DNA of 64,000 bases from CAYUPI01 sp964446585. Lineage in GTDB: Bacteria > Verrucomicrobiota > Verrucomicrobiia > Limisphaerales > UBA8199. The notes under the pieces were generated by a model. The model was not told the origin of the DNA. It did not search any database and was given only the letters and a program-made list of their open reading frames with translations. A program made the position numbers and the translations under genes. Numbering within the stretch: position 1 is the stretch's first letter; every line of letters starts with the position of its first letter. Below are positions 42,020 through 51,363 of the stretch, piece after piece. Location of the stretch: NCBI GenBank assembly GCA_964446585.1, contig CAYUPI010000031.1, positions 1-64,000 on the forward strand. The letters run 5' to 3'.

Positions 42020-45000
42020 ATGAAGAGCTTTTCGTCCTTGCGCTTTCTTCTCCTGGGGTTGTTCATTGTGCATCCCGCACGCTCTGCCCAATTCAAATTT
42101 CCCAATCAAACGATTACAGTTCCCGACGGCTTCGAAGTCGAGCTGGTGGCCTCGCCGCCTCTGGCGGAGCGGCCTGTGTATGGCTCCTTTGACGAACAGG
42201 GACGGCTGTACGTCGTGGATTCCTCAGGCTCGAACGACAAACCCGACAGGCAACTCCAGGACAAACCGCATCGGTTGGTGCGCCTTGAGGACGCGGATGG
42301 CGATGGCCGCTTCGACAAAGCCAATGTTTTTGCGGAGCGGCTGATGTTTCCGGAAGGGTGTATGTGGTACGACGGCTCGGTGTATGTGGCAGCTCCGCCG
42401 AGTATCTGGAAATTTACCGATACCAACAGCGACGGCGTCGCCGACGCGCGCGAGGAATGGTTCCAGGGTAAAACGCTAACCGGTTGCGCCAATGATCTGC
42501 ACGGTCCATACCTCGGACCGGATGGCTGGCTTTATTGGTGCAAGGGCGCGTTCGCCAAACAAACCTACGAGCGGCCTGGCCGGAGTCCTTTTATCACGCG
42601 CGCGGCGCACATTTTTCGCGCCCGGCCCGACGGCAGCGGCATCGAGCCGGTGTTGACCGGCGGGATGGACAACCCGGTGTCGGTCGCGTTCACCCCTGAA
42701 GGCGAGCGGATTCTCGCCGGAACCTTTTTCAATACTCACGAGCCGGGCCGCCGCGATGGCTTGATCCACGCCATTTACGGCGGCGTCTATGGCAAAATCA
42801 ACGAAGTGACCGATGCTCATAAAAAGACGGGCGATTTGATGCCTGTCATGACGCACATGGGCGCAGCCGCTCCGTGCAGTGTCATCTGTTATCAATCGCG
42901 CGTTTTGGGACAGGAGTACCAGGGCAACCTGTTCGTCTGCTATTTCAATCTGCACAAAGTCGGACGCCATGTACTGCAGCCCGATGGCGCTACCTTTAAG
43001 ACCCGGGACAGCGACTTTGTGCTTTCGGACAATCCAGACTTTCACCCGACTGACGTCATTGAAGACGCCGATGGCAGCCTGCTCGTGATCGACACTGGAG
43101 GCTGGTACAAGCTCTGTTGCCCGACTTCGCAACTTCCCAAGCCGGACGTACTGGGGGCGATATATCGCGTACGGCGCGTCGGCGCGCCTAAGGAGGAGGA
43201 TCCGCGCGGGCTGAAGCTTGCCTGGACCAGGTTTAATGCGGAAGAGCTGGCCGGCCAGCTTGGCGACGACCGCCCCGCTGTTCGCAAGCGGGCCCAGCAG
43301 CTCCTGGCGAAGCAGGGAAAAAACGCCGTTCCCGCTCTCGCCGCGGTGCTGCGGAAGTCTCAGTCACCGGAAACGCGCCGTGAGGTGATCTGGGCGCTGA
43401 CGCGCATCGAAGGAGTGGCCGCGCGAGAGGCCGTGCGCTCGGCCCTGCGTGACGGCGATGGACGCGTCCAGCAAACCGCTCTCCATTCCATCAGTCTTTG
43501 GAGCGATGTTGAGAGCACTCAGGAATTGTTGGCCCTGTTGCAGAGGCCGAATCCGCCGGTGCAGCGTATTGCCGCGGAAGCACTGGGCCGCATCGGCGCG
43601 AGCATTACGCTGGCCTCGGCATCGACCAGCCAGGTCAAACGCGGTGACGAGAACCCGCTGAACTGGATTGTCCCGGGTCTGCTGACTGCGTCCGCAGAGC
43701 CGCATGACCGGGTTCTGGAACATTCCCTGACCTATGCGTTAATCGAAGTGGGGAACCCCAAAGGCACAGCTATGGGTATTGAGGCCCTCAGTTCGCATGA
43801 GAAACGAACCGCGCTCATCGCGTTGGACCAAATGGACGAAGCTGGGCTCACCGCGGAAGTGGTCGCGCCGTTGCTGGGTTCCAAAGATCCTGTAGTTCGT
43901 CAAGCCGCGTCGTGGGTCGCCGGCCATCATCCCGATTGGGGCGGTGCGCTGGCGGGATTCTTCCGTGAACGCCTGACTGCTACGAACCTGACCGACGCCG
44001 AGAGCGCCGAGCTTCAACACCAGCTTGGACAATTTGCCCGCGCTCCCGACATGCAGAACCTGATCGCGTCAACCCTCCAGGCGCCGGCCACTCGCGGGGC
44101 GCGGCGTGAATTTCTGTTGCGGGCCATGGCAGACGCGGGTCTGAAAGAACCTCCGGCGGAGTGGGCCAGCGCTGTGCGCTCATGCCTTTCTACCAAGGAT
44201 GCCACGCTGCTTCGTTTCGCCGTTGCCGCCGCGAAAGCTCTGGCCCAGGCCAAAATCAACCCGCCGGACTTTTCCGAGGCGCTTCTTGCCCTCGCGCAAA
44301 ATGAATCGCACCCCGCTGACTTGCGCCTGGAAGCCCTGGCTGCGCTGTCCAACGGACTGCGCCCGGTCGAGCCTTCAATGATGAAGTTCCTTTGTGCCAG
44401 TGCCGATTCCGCTAACCCGGTCTTGACGCGGAGCGCGGCGGCCTCGGTGCTGTCAAAGGCGGAGCTTAGCGATCCGCAGTTGCTGGCACTGGCGGGCAGC
44501 ATGAAAATGGCCGGGCCATTGGAGCTGACCAAACTCCTCACTGCGTTCCAGCGTTCCACGAATGAAACCGTCGGGCTCAAGCTGATGGCGGCACTCCGCG
44601 AATCCAAGGCACTGACCAGCGTCCGGCCGGACGTGCTAAAAACAGTCGCCACAAATTATCCTCCCTCGGTGCAAGCAAAGAGCAACGAACTCCTGGCCCT
44701 TCTCAACGTGGACACGGAAAAGCAGAATGCGCATATCACGGAACTGCTCGCGTCACTTAAAGACGGCGACATTCGCCGCGGCCAGGCGATATTCAACAGC
44801 GAAAAGACGGCCTGTTTTACCTGCCACAAACTCGGTTATCTTGGGGGCGACGTCGGCCCCGATCTGACCAGCATCGGACAGGTGCGCACGGAGCGCGATT
44901 TGCTCGAGTCTGTTGTTTATCCCAGCGCCAGCTTCGTGCGCAGTTACGAGCCGATCATTGTCACCACGAAATCCGACGAGCAGTACAGCGGCGTCCTGCG

Positions 45001-45193
45001 CAAGGATGCTGCCGACGAGGTAATTCTGGCGACCGGTCCCAACGCCGAGGTGCGCCTGGCGCGGTCAGACATCGCGGAGATGCGGCCCGGAACTGTTTCC
45101 GTGATGCCTACCGGACTCGACGAGCAACTGAGCCGGCAGGAGCTGGCTGATCTGCTTGCCTTTCTGAAAGCGACCAAATGGGGACCGAGGTAA
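42020..45193 (+). CDS. PVC-type heme-binding (CxxCH) protein with dehydrogenase-like N-terminus
   Basis: A 1057-residue exported protein (signal LRFLLLGLFIVHPARSAQF). Residues 30-390 form a six-bladed sorbosone-dehydrogenase-like domain (GSFDEQGRLYVVD, PEGCMWYDGSVYVA, YHDLHGPY-type blades). HEAT repeats occupy about 400-900 (RREVIWALTRIEG, AAEALGRIG). A C-terminal cytochrome c domain has CFTCHKLGYLGGDVGPDLTS near residue 930 and ends SRQELADLLAFLKAT. This is the very widespread Planctomycetes/Verrucomicrobia family. An oxidoreductase role in the periplasm with c-type heme is presumed; the substrate is unknown. It is transcribed divergently from carB. Confidence 0.92.
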   Translation: MKSFSSLRFLLLGLFIVHPARSAQFKFPNQTITVPDGFEVELVASPPLAERPVYGSFDEQGRLYVVDSSGSNDKPDRQLQDKPHRLVRLEDADGDGRFDKANVFAERLMFPEGCMWYDGSVYVAAPPSIWKFTDTNSDGVADAREEWFQGKTLTGCANDLHGPYLGPDGWLYWCKGAFAKQTYERPGRSPFITRAAHIFRARPDGSGIEPVLTGGMDNPVSVAFTPEGERILAGTFFNTHEPGRRDGLIHAIYGGVYGKINEVTDAHKKTGDLMPVMTHMGAAAPCSVICYQSRVLGQEYQGNLFVCYFNLHKVGRHVLQPDGATFKTRDSDFVLSDNPDFHPTDVIEDADGSLLVIDTGGWYKLCCPTSQLPKPDVLGAIYRVRRVGAPKEEDPRGLKLAWTRFNAEELAGQLGDDRPAVRKRAQQLLAKQGKNAVPALAAVLRKSQSPETRREVIWALTRIEGVAAREAVRSALRDGDGRVQQTALHSISLWSDVESTQELLALLQRPNPPVQRIAAEALGRIGASITLASASTSQVKRGDENPLNWIVPGLLTASAEPHDRVLEHSLTYALIEVGNPKGTAMGIEALSSHEKRTALIALDQMDEAGLTAEVVAPLLGSKDPVVRQAASWVAGHHPDWGGALAGFFRERLTATNLTDAESAELQHQLGQFARAPDMQNLIASTLQAPATRGARREFLLRAMADAGLKEPPAEWASAVRSCLSTKDATLLRFAVAAAKALAQAKINPPDFSEALLALAQNESHPADLRLEALAALSNGLRPVEPSMMKFLCASADSANPVLTRSAAASVLSKAELSDPQLLALAGSMKMAGPLELTKLLTAFQRSTNETVGLKLMAALRESKALTSVRPDVLKTVATNYPPSVQAKSNELLALLNVDTEKQNAHITELLASLKDGDIRRGQAIFNSEKTACFTCHKLGYLGGDVGPDLTSIGQVRTERDLLESVVYPSASFVRSYEPIIVTTKSDEQYSGVLRKDAADEVILATGPNAEVRLARSDIAEMRPGTVSVMPTGLDEQLSRQELADLLAFLKATKWGPR

Positions 45194-45362
45194 CGGAGTA
45201 GTTAAACCGTTGAATCGCTGAATCGTTGAATTGGCGATCATGCGTCTGCGCAGCAAGTTTGCGCGGGCGGCACGAACTTTGAGAGATGAGGAATCATGGG
45301 ATGTGGCGCCTCGGTAACTGCGTCTTTCATTGCTTTCCAAGGCTGTCTGCTTAACATGGGGC

Positions 45363-46958
45363 ATGAGATCTTGTTCGCCCGTTCGAGGTTTGGTTGCGGG
45401 TCTGCTGTTTTGCCCCGCTTTCTTCGTTTCTGAATTCCCTCGGTGCATAGCTGCCGAGGGATCTGGCGGCACGAAAGAAGGAGCCGCCAAGCCACTGGAG
45501 GCTGCTGCTGAAGCCAAGACCGGCCTCGTCGAGAACTCGGTCGTGAAGGTGTTCTCGACGGTGCGGTATCCTGATTTTTTCAAGCCATGGACCAAGCAGG
45601 CACCGGCGGAAGCCTCCGGCACCGGAGTCGTTATCGAGGGCAAGCGCATCCTCTCCAACGCGCACGTCGTGCTTTGGGCCAGCCAGGTTCAAATCCAGGC
45701 CAACCAGGCGGGGGACAAGATCTCAGCGACCGTCGAGTTTATCGCGCCGGGCATCGATCTGGCCGTGCTGAAGCTCGATGACGAATCTTTCTTCGATTCA
45801 CATCCTCCGCTGCCGCGCGCAAAGGACTTACCCGATAACAAGGACGTTGTCATGGCCTATGGCTTTCCGACGGGAGGCACCAGCCTTTCGATCACCAAGG
45901 GCATCATCTCCCGCATCGAGTTCGCCCGCTACAATTTCCCGGTTTCGGGTCTGCGCATCCAAATTGATGCTGCGATCAACCCTGGCAACAGCGGTGGACC
46001 AGCGGTCGTCGGGGACAAAATGATCGGCCTCGCCTTCAGCCACCTCGGTGGCGCCGACAACATCGGCTACATCATTCCTTGCGAAGAAATCGAGTTGTTT
46101 CTGGCGGACATCGCCGACGGCCATTATGACGGCAAACCGGCCATGTTCGATCGGCTGCAAACGCTCGAAAACCCGGCCTTGCGCACGTTCCTTAAGCTGG
46201 GCAAATCGATCGAAGGCATAGTCGTTCACCAACCGTTCAGCGCAGACGCTTCCTATCCGCTCAAAGAGTGGGACGTGATCACCAGGATCGGCGATACGCC
46301 CGTCGATGACCAGGGGATGATCAAGCTCGGCCCGAATCTGCGCGTCCACTTCGAGTATCTGATTCAAAAAATCGCGCGAAACGGAAAGGTGCCTCTCACG
46401 GTCGCGCGCGCCGGCAAGGAACTGCAAATTGAACTTCCGGTTTCCTCGAATCGCCCGCTGGCCATGCCGGGACTGGACGGCGTCTATCCGTCATATTTCG
46501 TGTGCGGCCCGTTGGTCTTTTCCAGTGCCACGAGCGAAATGGTCGGCGGCCTGGCCCAGGGCCAGATGGCAGCCAATTGGCTCTCCAGGCTTGCTTCGGT
46601 GGGCAATCCTTTGGTGCGGCGCTGGTACGACGAGCCCGCGTTTCCCGATGAAGGAATCGTGGTGGTTTCTTCGCCGTTCTTTCCACACAAACTGACGAAA
46701 GGCTATGACAACCCGATGCTCCAGGTCGTCAAAACCGTCAACGGCGCGCCGATCAAAAATCTCCGTCACCTGGTCGAGGTCGTGCGCGACTCCAAAGATG
46801 AGTTCCTCCGGTTCGAGTTCGACATGCGCGGGGCCGAAACACTGGTTTTTCCGCGCGCCGAAATGCTGGCGGCCACCGATGAGATCCTGACCGACAATGG
46901 CGTGCGCAGCCAAGGCTCGGCCGATACTCTGGCCATCTGGAATGCCAAGGGCAAGTGA
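45363..46958 (+). CDS. Deg-like serine protease with PDZ domains
   Basis: 531 residues from the ATG at 45363; an earlier in-frame start at 45330 would add 11 residues ahead of the signal peptide (VRGLVAGLLFCPAFFVSEF). The trypsin-like triad is complete: His101 (LSNAHVVLW), Asp132 (PGIDLAVLKL) and Ser210 (NPGNSGGPAV). PDZ-like segments follow (LKEWDVITRIGDTPVDDQGM; VVKTVNGAPIKNLRHLVEVV). The arrangement is close to plant/PVC Deg proteases rather than to DegP. It is periplasmic, with protein quality control or regulated proteolysis as the probable role. It is convergent with the DRTGG gene, only 4 bases apart. Confidence 0.88.
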   Translation: MRSCSPVRGLVAGLLFCPAFFVSEFPRCIAAEGSGGTKEGAAKPLEAAAEAKTGLVENSVVKVFSTVRYPDFFKPWTKQAPAEASGTGVVIEGKRILSNAHVVLWASQVQIQANQAGDKISATVEFIAPGIDLAVLKLDDESFFDSHPPLPRAKDLPDNKDVVMAYGFPTGGTSLSITKGIISRIEFARYNFPVSGLRIQIDAAINPGNSGGPAVVGDKMIGLAFSHLGGADNIGYIIPCEEIELFLADIADGHYDGKPAMFDRLQTLENPALRTFLKLGKSIEGIVVHQPFSADASYPLKEWDVITRIGDTPVDDQGMIKLGPNLRVHFEYLIQKIARNGKVPLTVARAGKELQIELPVSSNRPLAMPGLDGVYPSYFVCGPLVFSSATSEMVGGLAQGQMAANWLSRLASVGNPLVRRWYDEPAFPDEGIVVVSSPFFPHKLTKGYDNPMLQVVKTVNGAPIKNLRHLVEVVRDSKDEFLRFEFDMRGAETLVFPRAEMLAATDEILTDNGVRSQGSADTLAIWNAKGK

Positions 46959-46962
46959 GCCC

Positions 46963-48057
46963 TCACAGCGATTCCAGAATCTTATCCAGGTCCACGTTCT
47001 TGGCGATCAAATCCCGTATTACCAGGATTTTTTCCACGTCTTTTGGCCGGGTCTTGACGGTCAGATCGTGGATGGTCGAGGTCACTTCATAACTGTCCGG
47101 CTCTGCCAACAGCACCGGTATGGGCATCGACTTGATGGCTTTCAGCGCGCTCGGGCTCGGACGCAGGTTGCCCGTGAGGACGATGCCCGCCAGTCGCTCC
47201 TCCTCCCGCGCGGCCAGCGCCGTCCATGCTGTGACAATGATGTCTTCCCGGTCACCCGGCGTGATGAGCAGGACCCCGCGCCGAAAGTAGTCCATCGCGT
47301 TTCGTGAGCTCATGGCGCCGACCACGACGTCCTCCACCAGATTGCGGAGGTACTCGGGTCCGTTGAGAACTTCGGCTTTCAGTTCGTCGCGAATCAACTC
47401 CATCGTCGGCTTCGGCAGGAGCCGCTCATGGGGCAGCACGCCGAGCAGCTCCAGGCCCTTGCGCTTGAAACCGCGCCGGGCAAAATCCGAGACGTAGTCG
47501 AGCTTGTCGCGGATAACCTTGTTGATAATCACACCGATGATCTCGACGCCTTCCTTCTCGAAGAGCGCCTGGTTGAGCGCCACTTCGTCAATCGGCCGGC
47601 CGATGCCGCCCTGAGTCACGATAATCACCTTGGCGCCGAGGATGCGGGCCACTTGTGCGTTCGATAAGTCGAACACCGAGCCCACCCCGGCGTGGCCTGT
47701 GCCTTCGCACAGCACGAAATCCTTCTCCCACGCCACGCGATCGAACGCGCTTTTAATTTTTCCGATTAGCGTGTCATTGCTCGACGATTGGAGGTATTTG
47801 CGCGTGAAATCCGGCTCGACTGCAATTGGGCTCATGTCCACCAGCGGGCAGTTGAGCCGATAGACGCTGTCCATCAGGAGGATGTCCTCGTCGATTTTTT
47901 GCTCGGCAATTTCCACGAACCGCTGTCCGACGGGCTTGATGTAGCCGACCCTCGGATACCGTTGTTGCAATGCTGCGATCAGACCCAGCGACACCGTCGT
48001 CTTGCCATCGTTCTGACGCGTGGCGGCGATGAAAACACGCGGTGTGGTCGAATTCAC
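46963..48057 (-). CDS. P-loop/DRTGG protein like the regulatory half of phosphotransacetylase
   Basis: A 364-residue protein. The N-terminal BioD-like P-loop domain has ATRQNDGKTTVSLGLIAALQ and VLCEGTGHAGVGSVFDLSN. A DRTGG domain follows (GPEYLRNLVEDVVVGAMSSR; LLITPGDREDIIVTAWTALA). These two domains in this order form the N-terminal regulatory region of long Pta enzymes such as that of E. coli, but here they are a separate protein. The catalytic pta lies 20 bases upstream on the same strand, so the two very likely form a complex or a regulated pair. Confidence 0.88.
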   Translation of the reverse strand: MNSTTPRVFIAATRQNDGKTTVSLGLIAALQQRYPRVGYIKPVGQRFVEIAEQKIDEDILLMDSVYRLNCPLVDMSPIAVEPDFTRKYLQSSSNDTLIGKIKSAFDRVAWEKDFVLCEGTGHAGVGSVFDLSNAQVARILGAKVIIVTQGGIGRPIDEVALNQALFEKEGVEIIGVIINKVIRDKLDYVSDFARRGFKRKGLELLGVLPHERLLPKPTMELIRDELKAEVLNGPEYLRNLVEDVVVGAMSSRNAMDYFRRGVLLITPGDREDIIVTAWTALAAREEERLAGIVLTGNLRPSPSALKAIKSMPIPVLLAEPDSYEVTSTIHDLTVKTRPKDVEKILVIRDLIAKNVDLDKILESL

Positions 48058-48077
48058 TGACGCCGAGGAATGATCCC

Positions 48078-49157
48078 CTATCGAAATGCGGGCGACTGGT
48101 GCCGTTCCTCGCCCGGCAATTGCTCTCCCGCTCCCGGATAAAGCAGGTGGTAATTAATCGACTGCACGCCGACGATGGCCGCCACGCCCAGGATGTCATG
48201 CGCATTCGAACCGCGCGAAACATCCGCCGCCGGCCGATCCAGCCCCAACAAAATCTGACCGTATGCGTTGGCCCGCGCGATGTGCCGAACCAGTTTGCTG
48301 GCGATATTCCCCGAGTTGAGATCCGGGAATATCAAAACGTTCGCGCTGCCGTGGATCTTGCTCTCCGGCAATTTTCGCGCAGCAATCTCCGGGATCAACG
48401 CGGCATCCACCTGCAGTTCTCCATCGAAATCCGCCTCAATGTTCTCGTCCTGCGCGCGCCTCTCCGCCAGCGCCGCCGCGGCTTGCACGCGGCCCACGGA
48501 CGGATGCGTCGCGCTGCCTTTCGTCGAAAAGGAAAGCAGCGCAACGCGCGGCTTGACGCCGAGCAGTTGACGCGCCAGTTGCGCCGTGGACACCGCAATA
48601 TCCACCAGTTGCTCGACGGTCGGCTCAGGGATGACGCCGCAATCGCCCATAAACAACACGCCATTTTCACCGAACCGCGAATCCTCCACCTCTAGCACCT
48701 GGCAACTGGAAGCAGTAGTCGTCTGCGGCGCGACCTTGATGATTTGAAAGAGCGGGCGCAACACGCTTCCGGTGAACTCGTTTGTACCGGAGACAAATCC
48801 ATCGGCCTGGTGCATCGCGACCATCATCGCCCCGAAATAATTCGGCTGCTTCATCGCCTCGCGGGCTTCCAACGCCTTCAGCCCTTTCGAGCGCCGCAGG
48901 ATTTCGAATCGGCGCGCGAAATTGTCCAGCTCATCGCTTTCGGCGGGGTTGATGATTCGAATTGGCTCCAGTGATATATTCAGTTCCTGGGCCGTTTCTT
49001 TGATCTTTGCTCTATCTCCCAAGAGTATGGGCGCGCCCAGCCTCAATGAATGGAACTGCCTGGCCGCCTGAAGCACCCGCGGCTCCGCCCCCTCAGGGAA
49101 GACAATCCTCTTCGGATGCCGTTGGAGCTTTTCTATGACACCGCCAATAAATCGCAT
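48078..49157 (-). CDS. pta: Phosphate acetyltransferase (catalytic, short form)
   Basis: A 359-residue protein matching the PTA_PTB catalytic domain: KRIVFPEGAEPRVLQAAR, FVSGTNEFTGSVLRPLFQII, VLFMGDCGVIPEPTVEQLVD, LLSFSTKGSATHPSVGRVQA, LIFPDLNSGNIASKLVRHIA and DRPAADVSRG. It converts acetyl-CoA and phosphate to acetyl phosphate and CoA. The length fits the short bacterial form (about 330 residues) with a ~25-residue extra tail. The downstream gene supplies a separate regulatory domain. No ackA is in the window. Confidence 0.92.
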   Translation of the reverse strand: MRFIGGVIEKLQRHPKRIVFPEGAEPRVLQAARQFHSLRLGAPILLGDRAKIKETAQELNISLEPIRIINPAESDELDNFARRFEILRRSKGLKALEAREAMKQPNYFGAMMVAMHQADGFVSGTNEFTGSVLRPLFQIIKVAPQTTTASSCQVLEVEDSRFGENGVLFMGDCGVIPEPTVEQLVDIAVSTAQLARQLLGVKPRVALLSFSTKGSATHPSVGRVQAAAALAERRAQDENIEADFDGELQVDAALIPEIAARKLPESKIHGSANVLIFPDLNSGNIASKLVRHIARANAYGQILLGLDRPAADVSRGSNAHDILGVAAIVGVQSINYHLLYPGAGEQLPGEERHQSPAFR

Positions 49158-49375
49158 GGGGCTTCAACTAGCCCACAAGAGCCTAAATTGCAATCAATCT
49201 CCTTTGAATTGGCGGCTCTGCAATCGCGGCGAAGATGTCCCCCTCTCTTCCTCGGCAGGGCAGGGGAGAGGCGGCCCGTTTCTCTAGTGCTGCGTCCCTG
49301 CTTCCTTGCGGTGCGTTACGCGCTAGCGGTTTCATGCTTGTTTCGCGAGTTAAACGCCACTACAGTGTTCAAGTC

Positions 49376-51094
49376 ATGAAGCGCACTGAGATGCGACAAT
49401 GCTTCGCATTGCTTGCCATCTCATTCCTGCCCACCACCGTTTTCGCCCAAACTGTGGTTCAGGATATTTTCGGGCGGACGTTGAACCAGCACGGCATCAC
49501 ACTGGTGGATTGGGACGGCTACATGGCGAACCCGGCGCTGAAGTTTTATCTGTTCCCGCCGACTAACGGTGTCCTGCCTGGCACGGCAATCCTAACCGCG
49601 AACGGTCCGCGGCTTTACTTCGATACGCCGAGCAGCGTCAGCACAAATGGGCCGAGCAAAACGATTTCGTTTACCAGTGCCGCGACCGGCGTACCGGTGC
49701 GGCTCTCGATCTTTCCCGACCGCGACAGCGCCGACGAGGATTACACGCTGACCATTGTGTTCACCGGGGCGGACAACATGAAGCAGACCAACACGGTGCC
49801 CCTCCACGTGATGGATCTCGATTTGCAGCGGACGAATGATTTTGTTGTCACCGCGAATTTCGACCGGGATATCACAGCCGCCTTCACCAATACGACCCGG
49901 CGGCTACTGGTCACCCAAGCGGCCAATGACTGGACTTACTTCTTCGCGGGAATCGGCCTGGACGCGGTTCATGCCGGCACGGAGCAAACCTACATTTGGT
50001 CGAATAACTTCAGCGGCGGCTATTATTTCGTTAACACAAACACTTACACCGGATATCTGATTTATGCCTACGGCACGACCAACAGCGTGCACCGCTCAGG
50101 CGGGGAGGGCAGTTACGCAGGCTCGGTGCAGACGAGCAACGGCGTACCGCTGACGATTAAGCGCTCAGGCGGGTTCGAGTCGGAAGTTTATGGCAACTAC
50201 AACACTCTCGGCTGGCTGTTTCTGACCAACGATAACGATTGGCTGGTCTCGGGAAACCTGGGCAGCGAGACGAACGACTTTTACTCGATCGCGCACCACG
50301 AGATTGGCCACGCGCTAATCTTCAATGAGGCCCACCCCGGCTTCGCCACGGCCAGAAGCAAAGGCGCATTCACCAGTTTCGCGGTGACCAACTATTACGG
50401 CGGGCCGGTCATGATCGACCCCGCCACGGACCATCTTACCAATGCCATTGACCCTGAGAGCCTGCAGGGCGCCTTCGGGCACGAATATTACGGCAGCATC
50501 CCGCGCAAGCGGTGGGTCATGACCAAGCTCGACCTGTTGTGCGCGCAGGAAGTCGGCTACGTTCTGCGCGACTCGTCGGCATTTGCACCGCTGTTCATAC
50601 CCATCATCGATCCGCCGCCGACGGCCACGCAAACCATTCCTTACACGCTCTCGTTCGGCAGTGCTGTATCCGGTGGCATTCCCATCTACGATTGGGACAT
50701 TACGGCCGGCACATTGCCCAGTGGGTTGTCGCTCGATCCGTTCACCGGCACCATCAGCGGGACCCCGAAGACGAACGGCACCTTTAACATTACACTGCGA
50801 GTGCGCGATTACCATGAAGGGAGTGCGGGCATTAGTCGCAGTTTTCCAATTATGGTCGCACCACCGCCACCGGTGGAGCTTAGTTTGTCGATGACCGGCC
50901 AGGGCGCCAACATCCAAGCGCAGCTTGTTTTGAGCGGCACAACCGGTCAGCGTCAGGTTGTCCAGACTTCGAGCAATCTCGTGGACTGGGTGTCCGTCGC
51001 CACGAACGACTCCGGAACCAACCTGTTCCAATATATTGAGGCCAATCCATTGCAGTTCCCCGAGCGCTTCTATCGTGCGCTCGTTTTGCAATAG
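49376..51094 (+). CDS. Secreted putative zinc metalloprotease with Ig-like domain
   Basis: 572 residues from the ATG at 49376, the first start followed by a good signal peptide (CFALLAISFLPTTVFAQTVV); upstream open codons lie in a repeat-rich region. A zinc-binding HEIGH (His308-His312) sits in YSIAHHEIGHALIFNEAHPG, with His320 as a possible third ligand. Residues about 430-500 form a putative Ig (He_PIG) domain (YTLSFGSAVSGGIPIYDWDI; LDPFTGTISGTP). The end is the common secreted-protein domain (VQTSSNLVDWVSVATNDSGT...FYRALVLQ). It is extracellular or periplasmic. The protease assignment rests on the HExxH motif and secretion and is therefore moderate. Confidence 0.72.
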   Translation: MKRTEMRQCFALLAISFLPTTVFAQTVVQDIFGRTLNQHGITLVDWDGYMANPALKFYLFPPTNGVLPGTAILTANGPRLYFDTPSSVSTNGPSKTISFTSAATGVPVRLSIFPDRDSADEDYTLTIVFTGADNMKQTNTVPLHVMDLDLQRTNDFVVTANFDRDITAAFTNTTRRLLVTQAANDWTYFFAGIGLDAVHAGTEQTYIWSNNFSGGYYFVNTNTYTGYLIYAYGTTNSVHRSGGEGSYAGSVQTSNGVPLTIKRSGGFESEVYGNYNTLGWLFLTNDNDWLVSGNLGSETNDFYSIAHHEIGHALIFNEAHPGFATARSKGAFTSFAVTNYYGGPVMIDPATDHLTNAIDPESLQGAFGHEYYGSIPRKRWVMTKLDLLCAQEVGYVLRDSSAFAPLFIPIIDPPPTATQTIPYTLSFGSAVSGGIPIYDWDITAGTLPSGLSLDPFTGTISGTPKTNGTFNITLRVRDYHEGSAGISRSFPIMVAPPPPVELSLSMTGQGANIQAQLVLSGTTGQRQVVQTSSNLVDWVSVATNDSGTNLFQYIEANPLQFPERFYRALVLQ

Positions 51095-51169
51095 AAGCGG
51101 TTCGATGTAATGCTTGGATGCTTAACCACAGAGGCACGGAGAAGAAAACGAAGAGGAGGCGAAGACCTG

Positions 51170-51345
51170 AACCACAGATGCACACAGATGAACACGGATG
51201 AGGAGCAGGCTGACACAAATTTCACAAATTCTCACGAAACAGGATGCATCAATGCGAACGGACGAATTCGTGATAATTCGTGAAACTAGTGTCTCTCTCT
51301 CTCTCTCTGGGCTTATCTGCGTCCATCTGTGTGCATCTGTGGTTT
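51170..51345. repeat. Inverted pair of ACCACAGATG repeats around a (TC)n tract
   Basis: A forward copy (AACCACAGATGCACACAGAT, 51170-51189 and on to 51200) and a reverse copy (51315-51345) face each other between two convergent genes. The inner flanks also match: TTTCACAAATTCTCACGAA on one side, and its relative TTCACGAATTATCACGAA on the other in reverse. A TC dinucleotide tract lies at 51292-51308. Folded RNA from either strand would form a long hairpin that could end or protect transcripts. Confidence 0.65.
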
Positions 51346-51363
51346 CCTTCTTTCCTCTCTGTG

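Noticed and set aside
51292..51308. TC dinucleotide tract as a phase-variation switch
   Set aside because: It lies between two convergent genes, not in a promoter or reading frame, so a switching effect on expression is unlikely.
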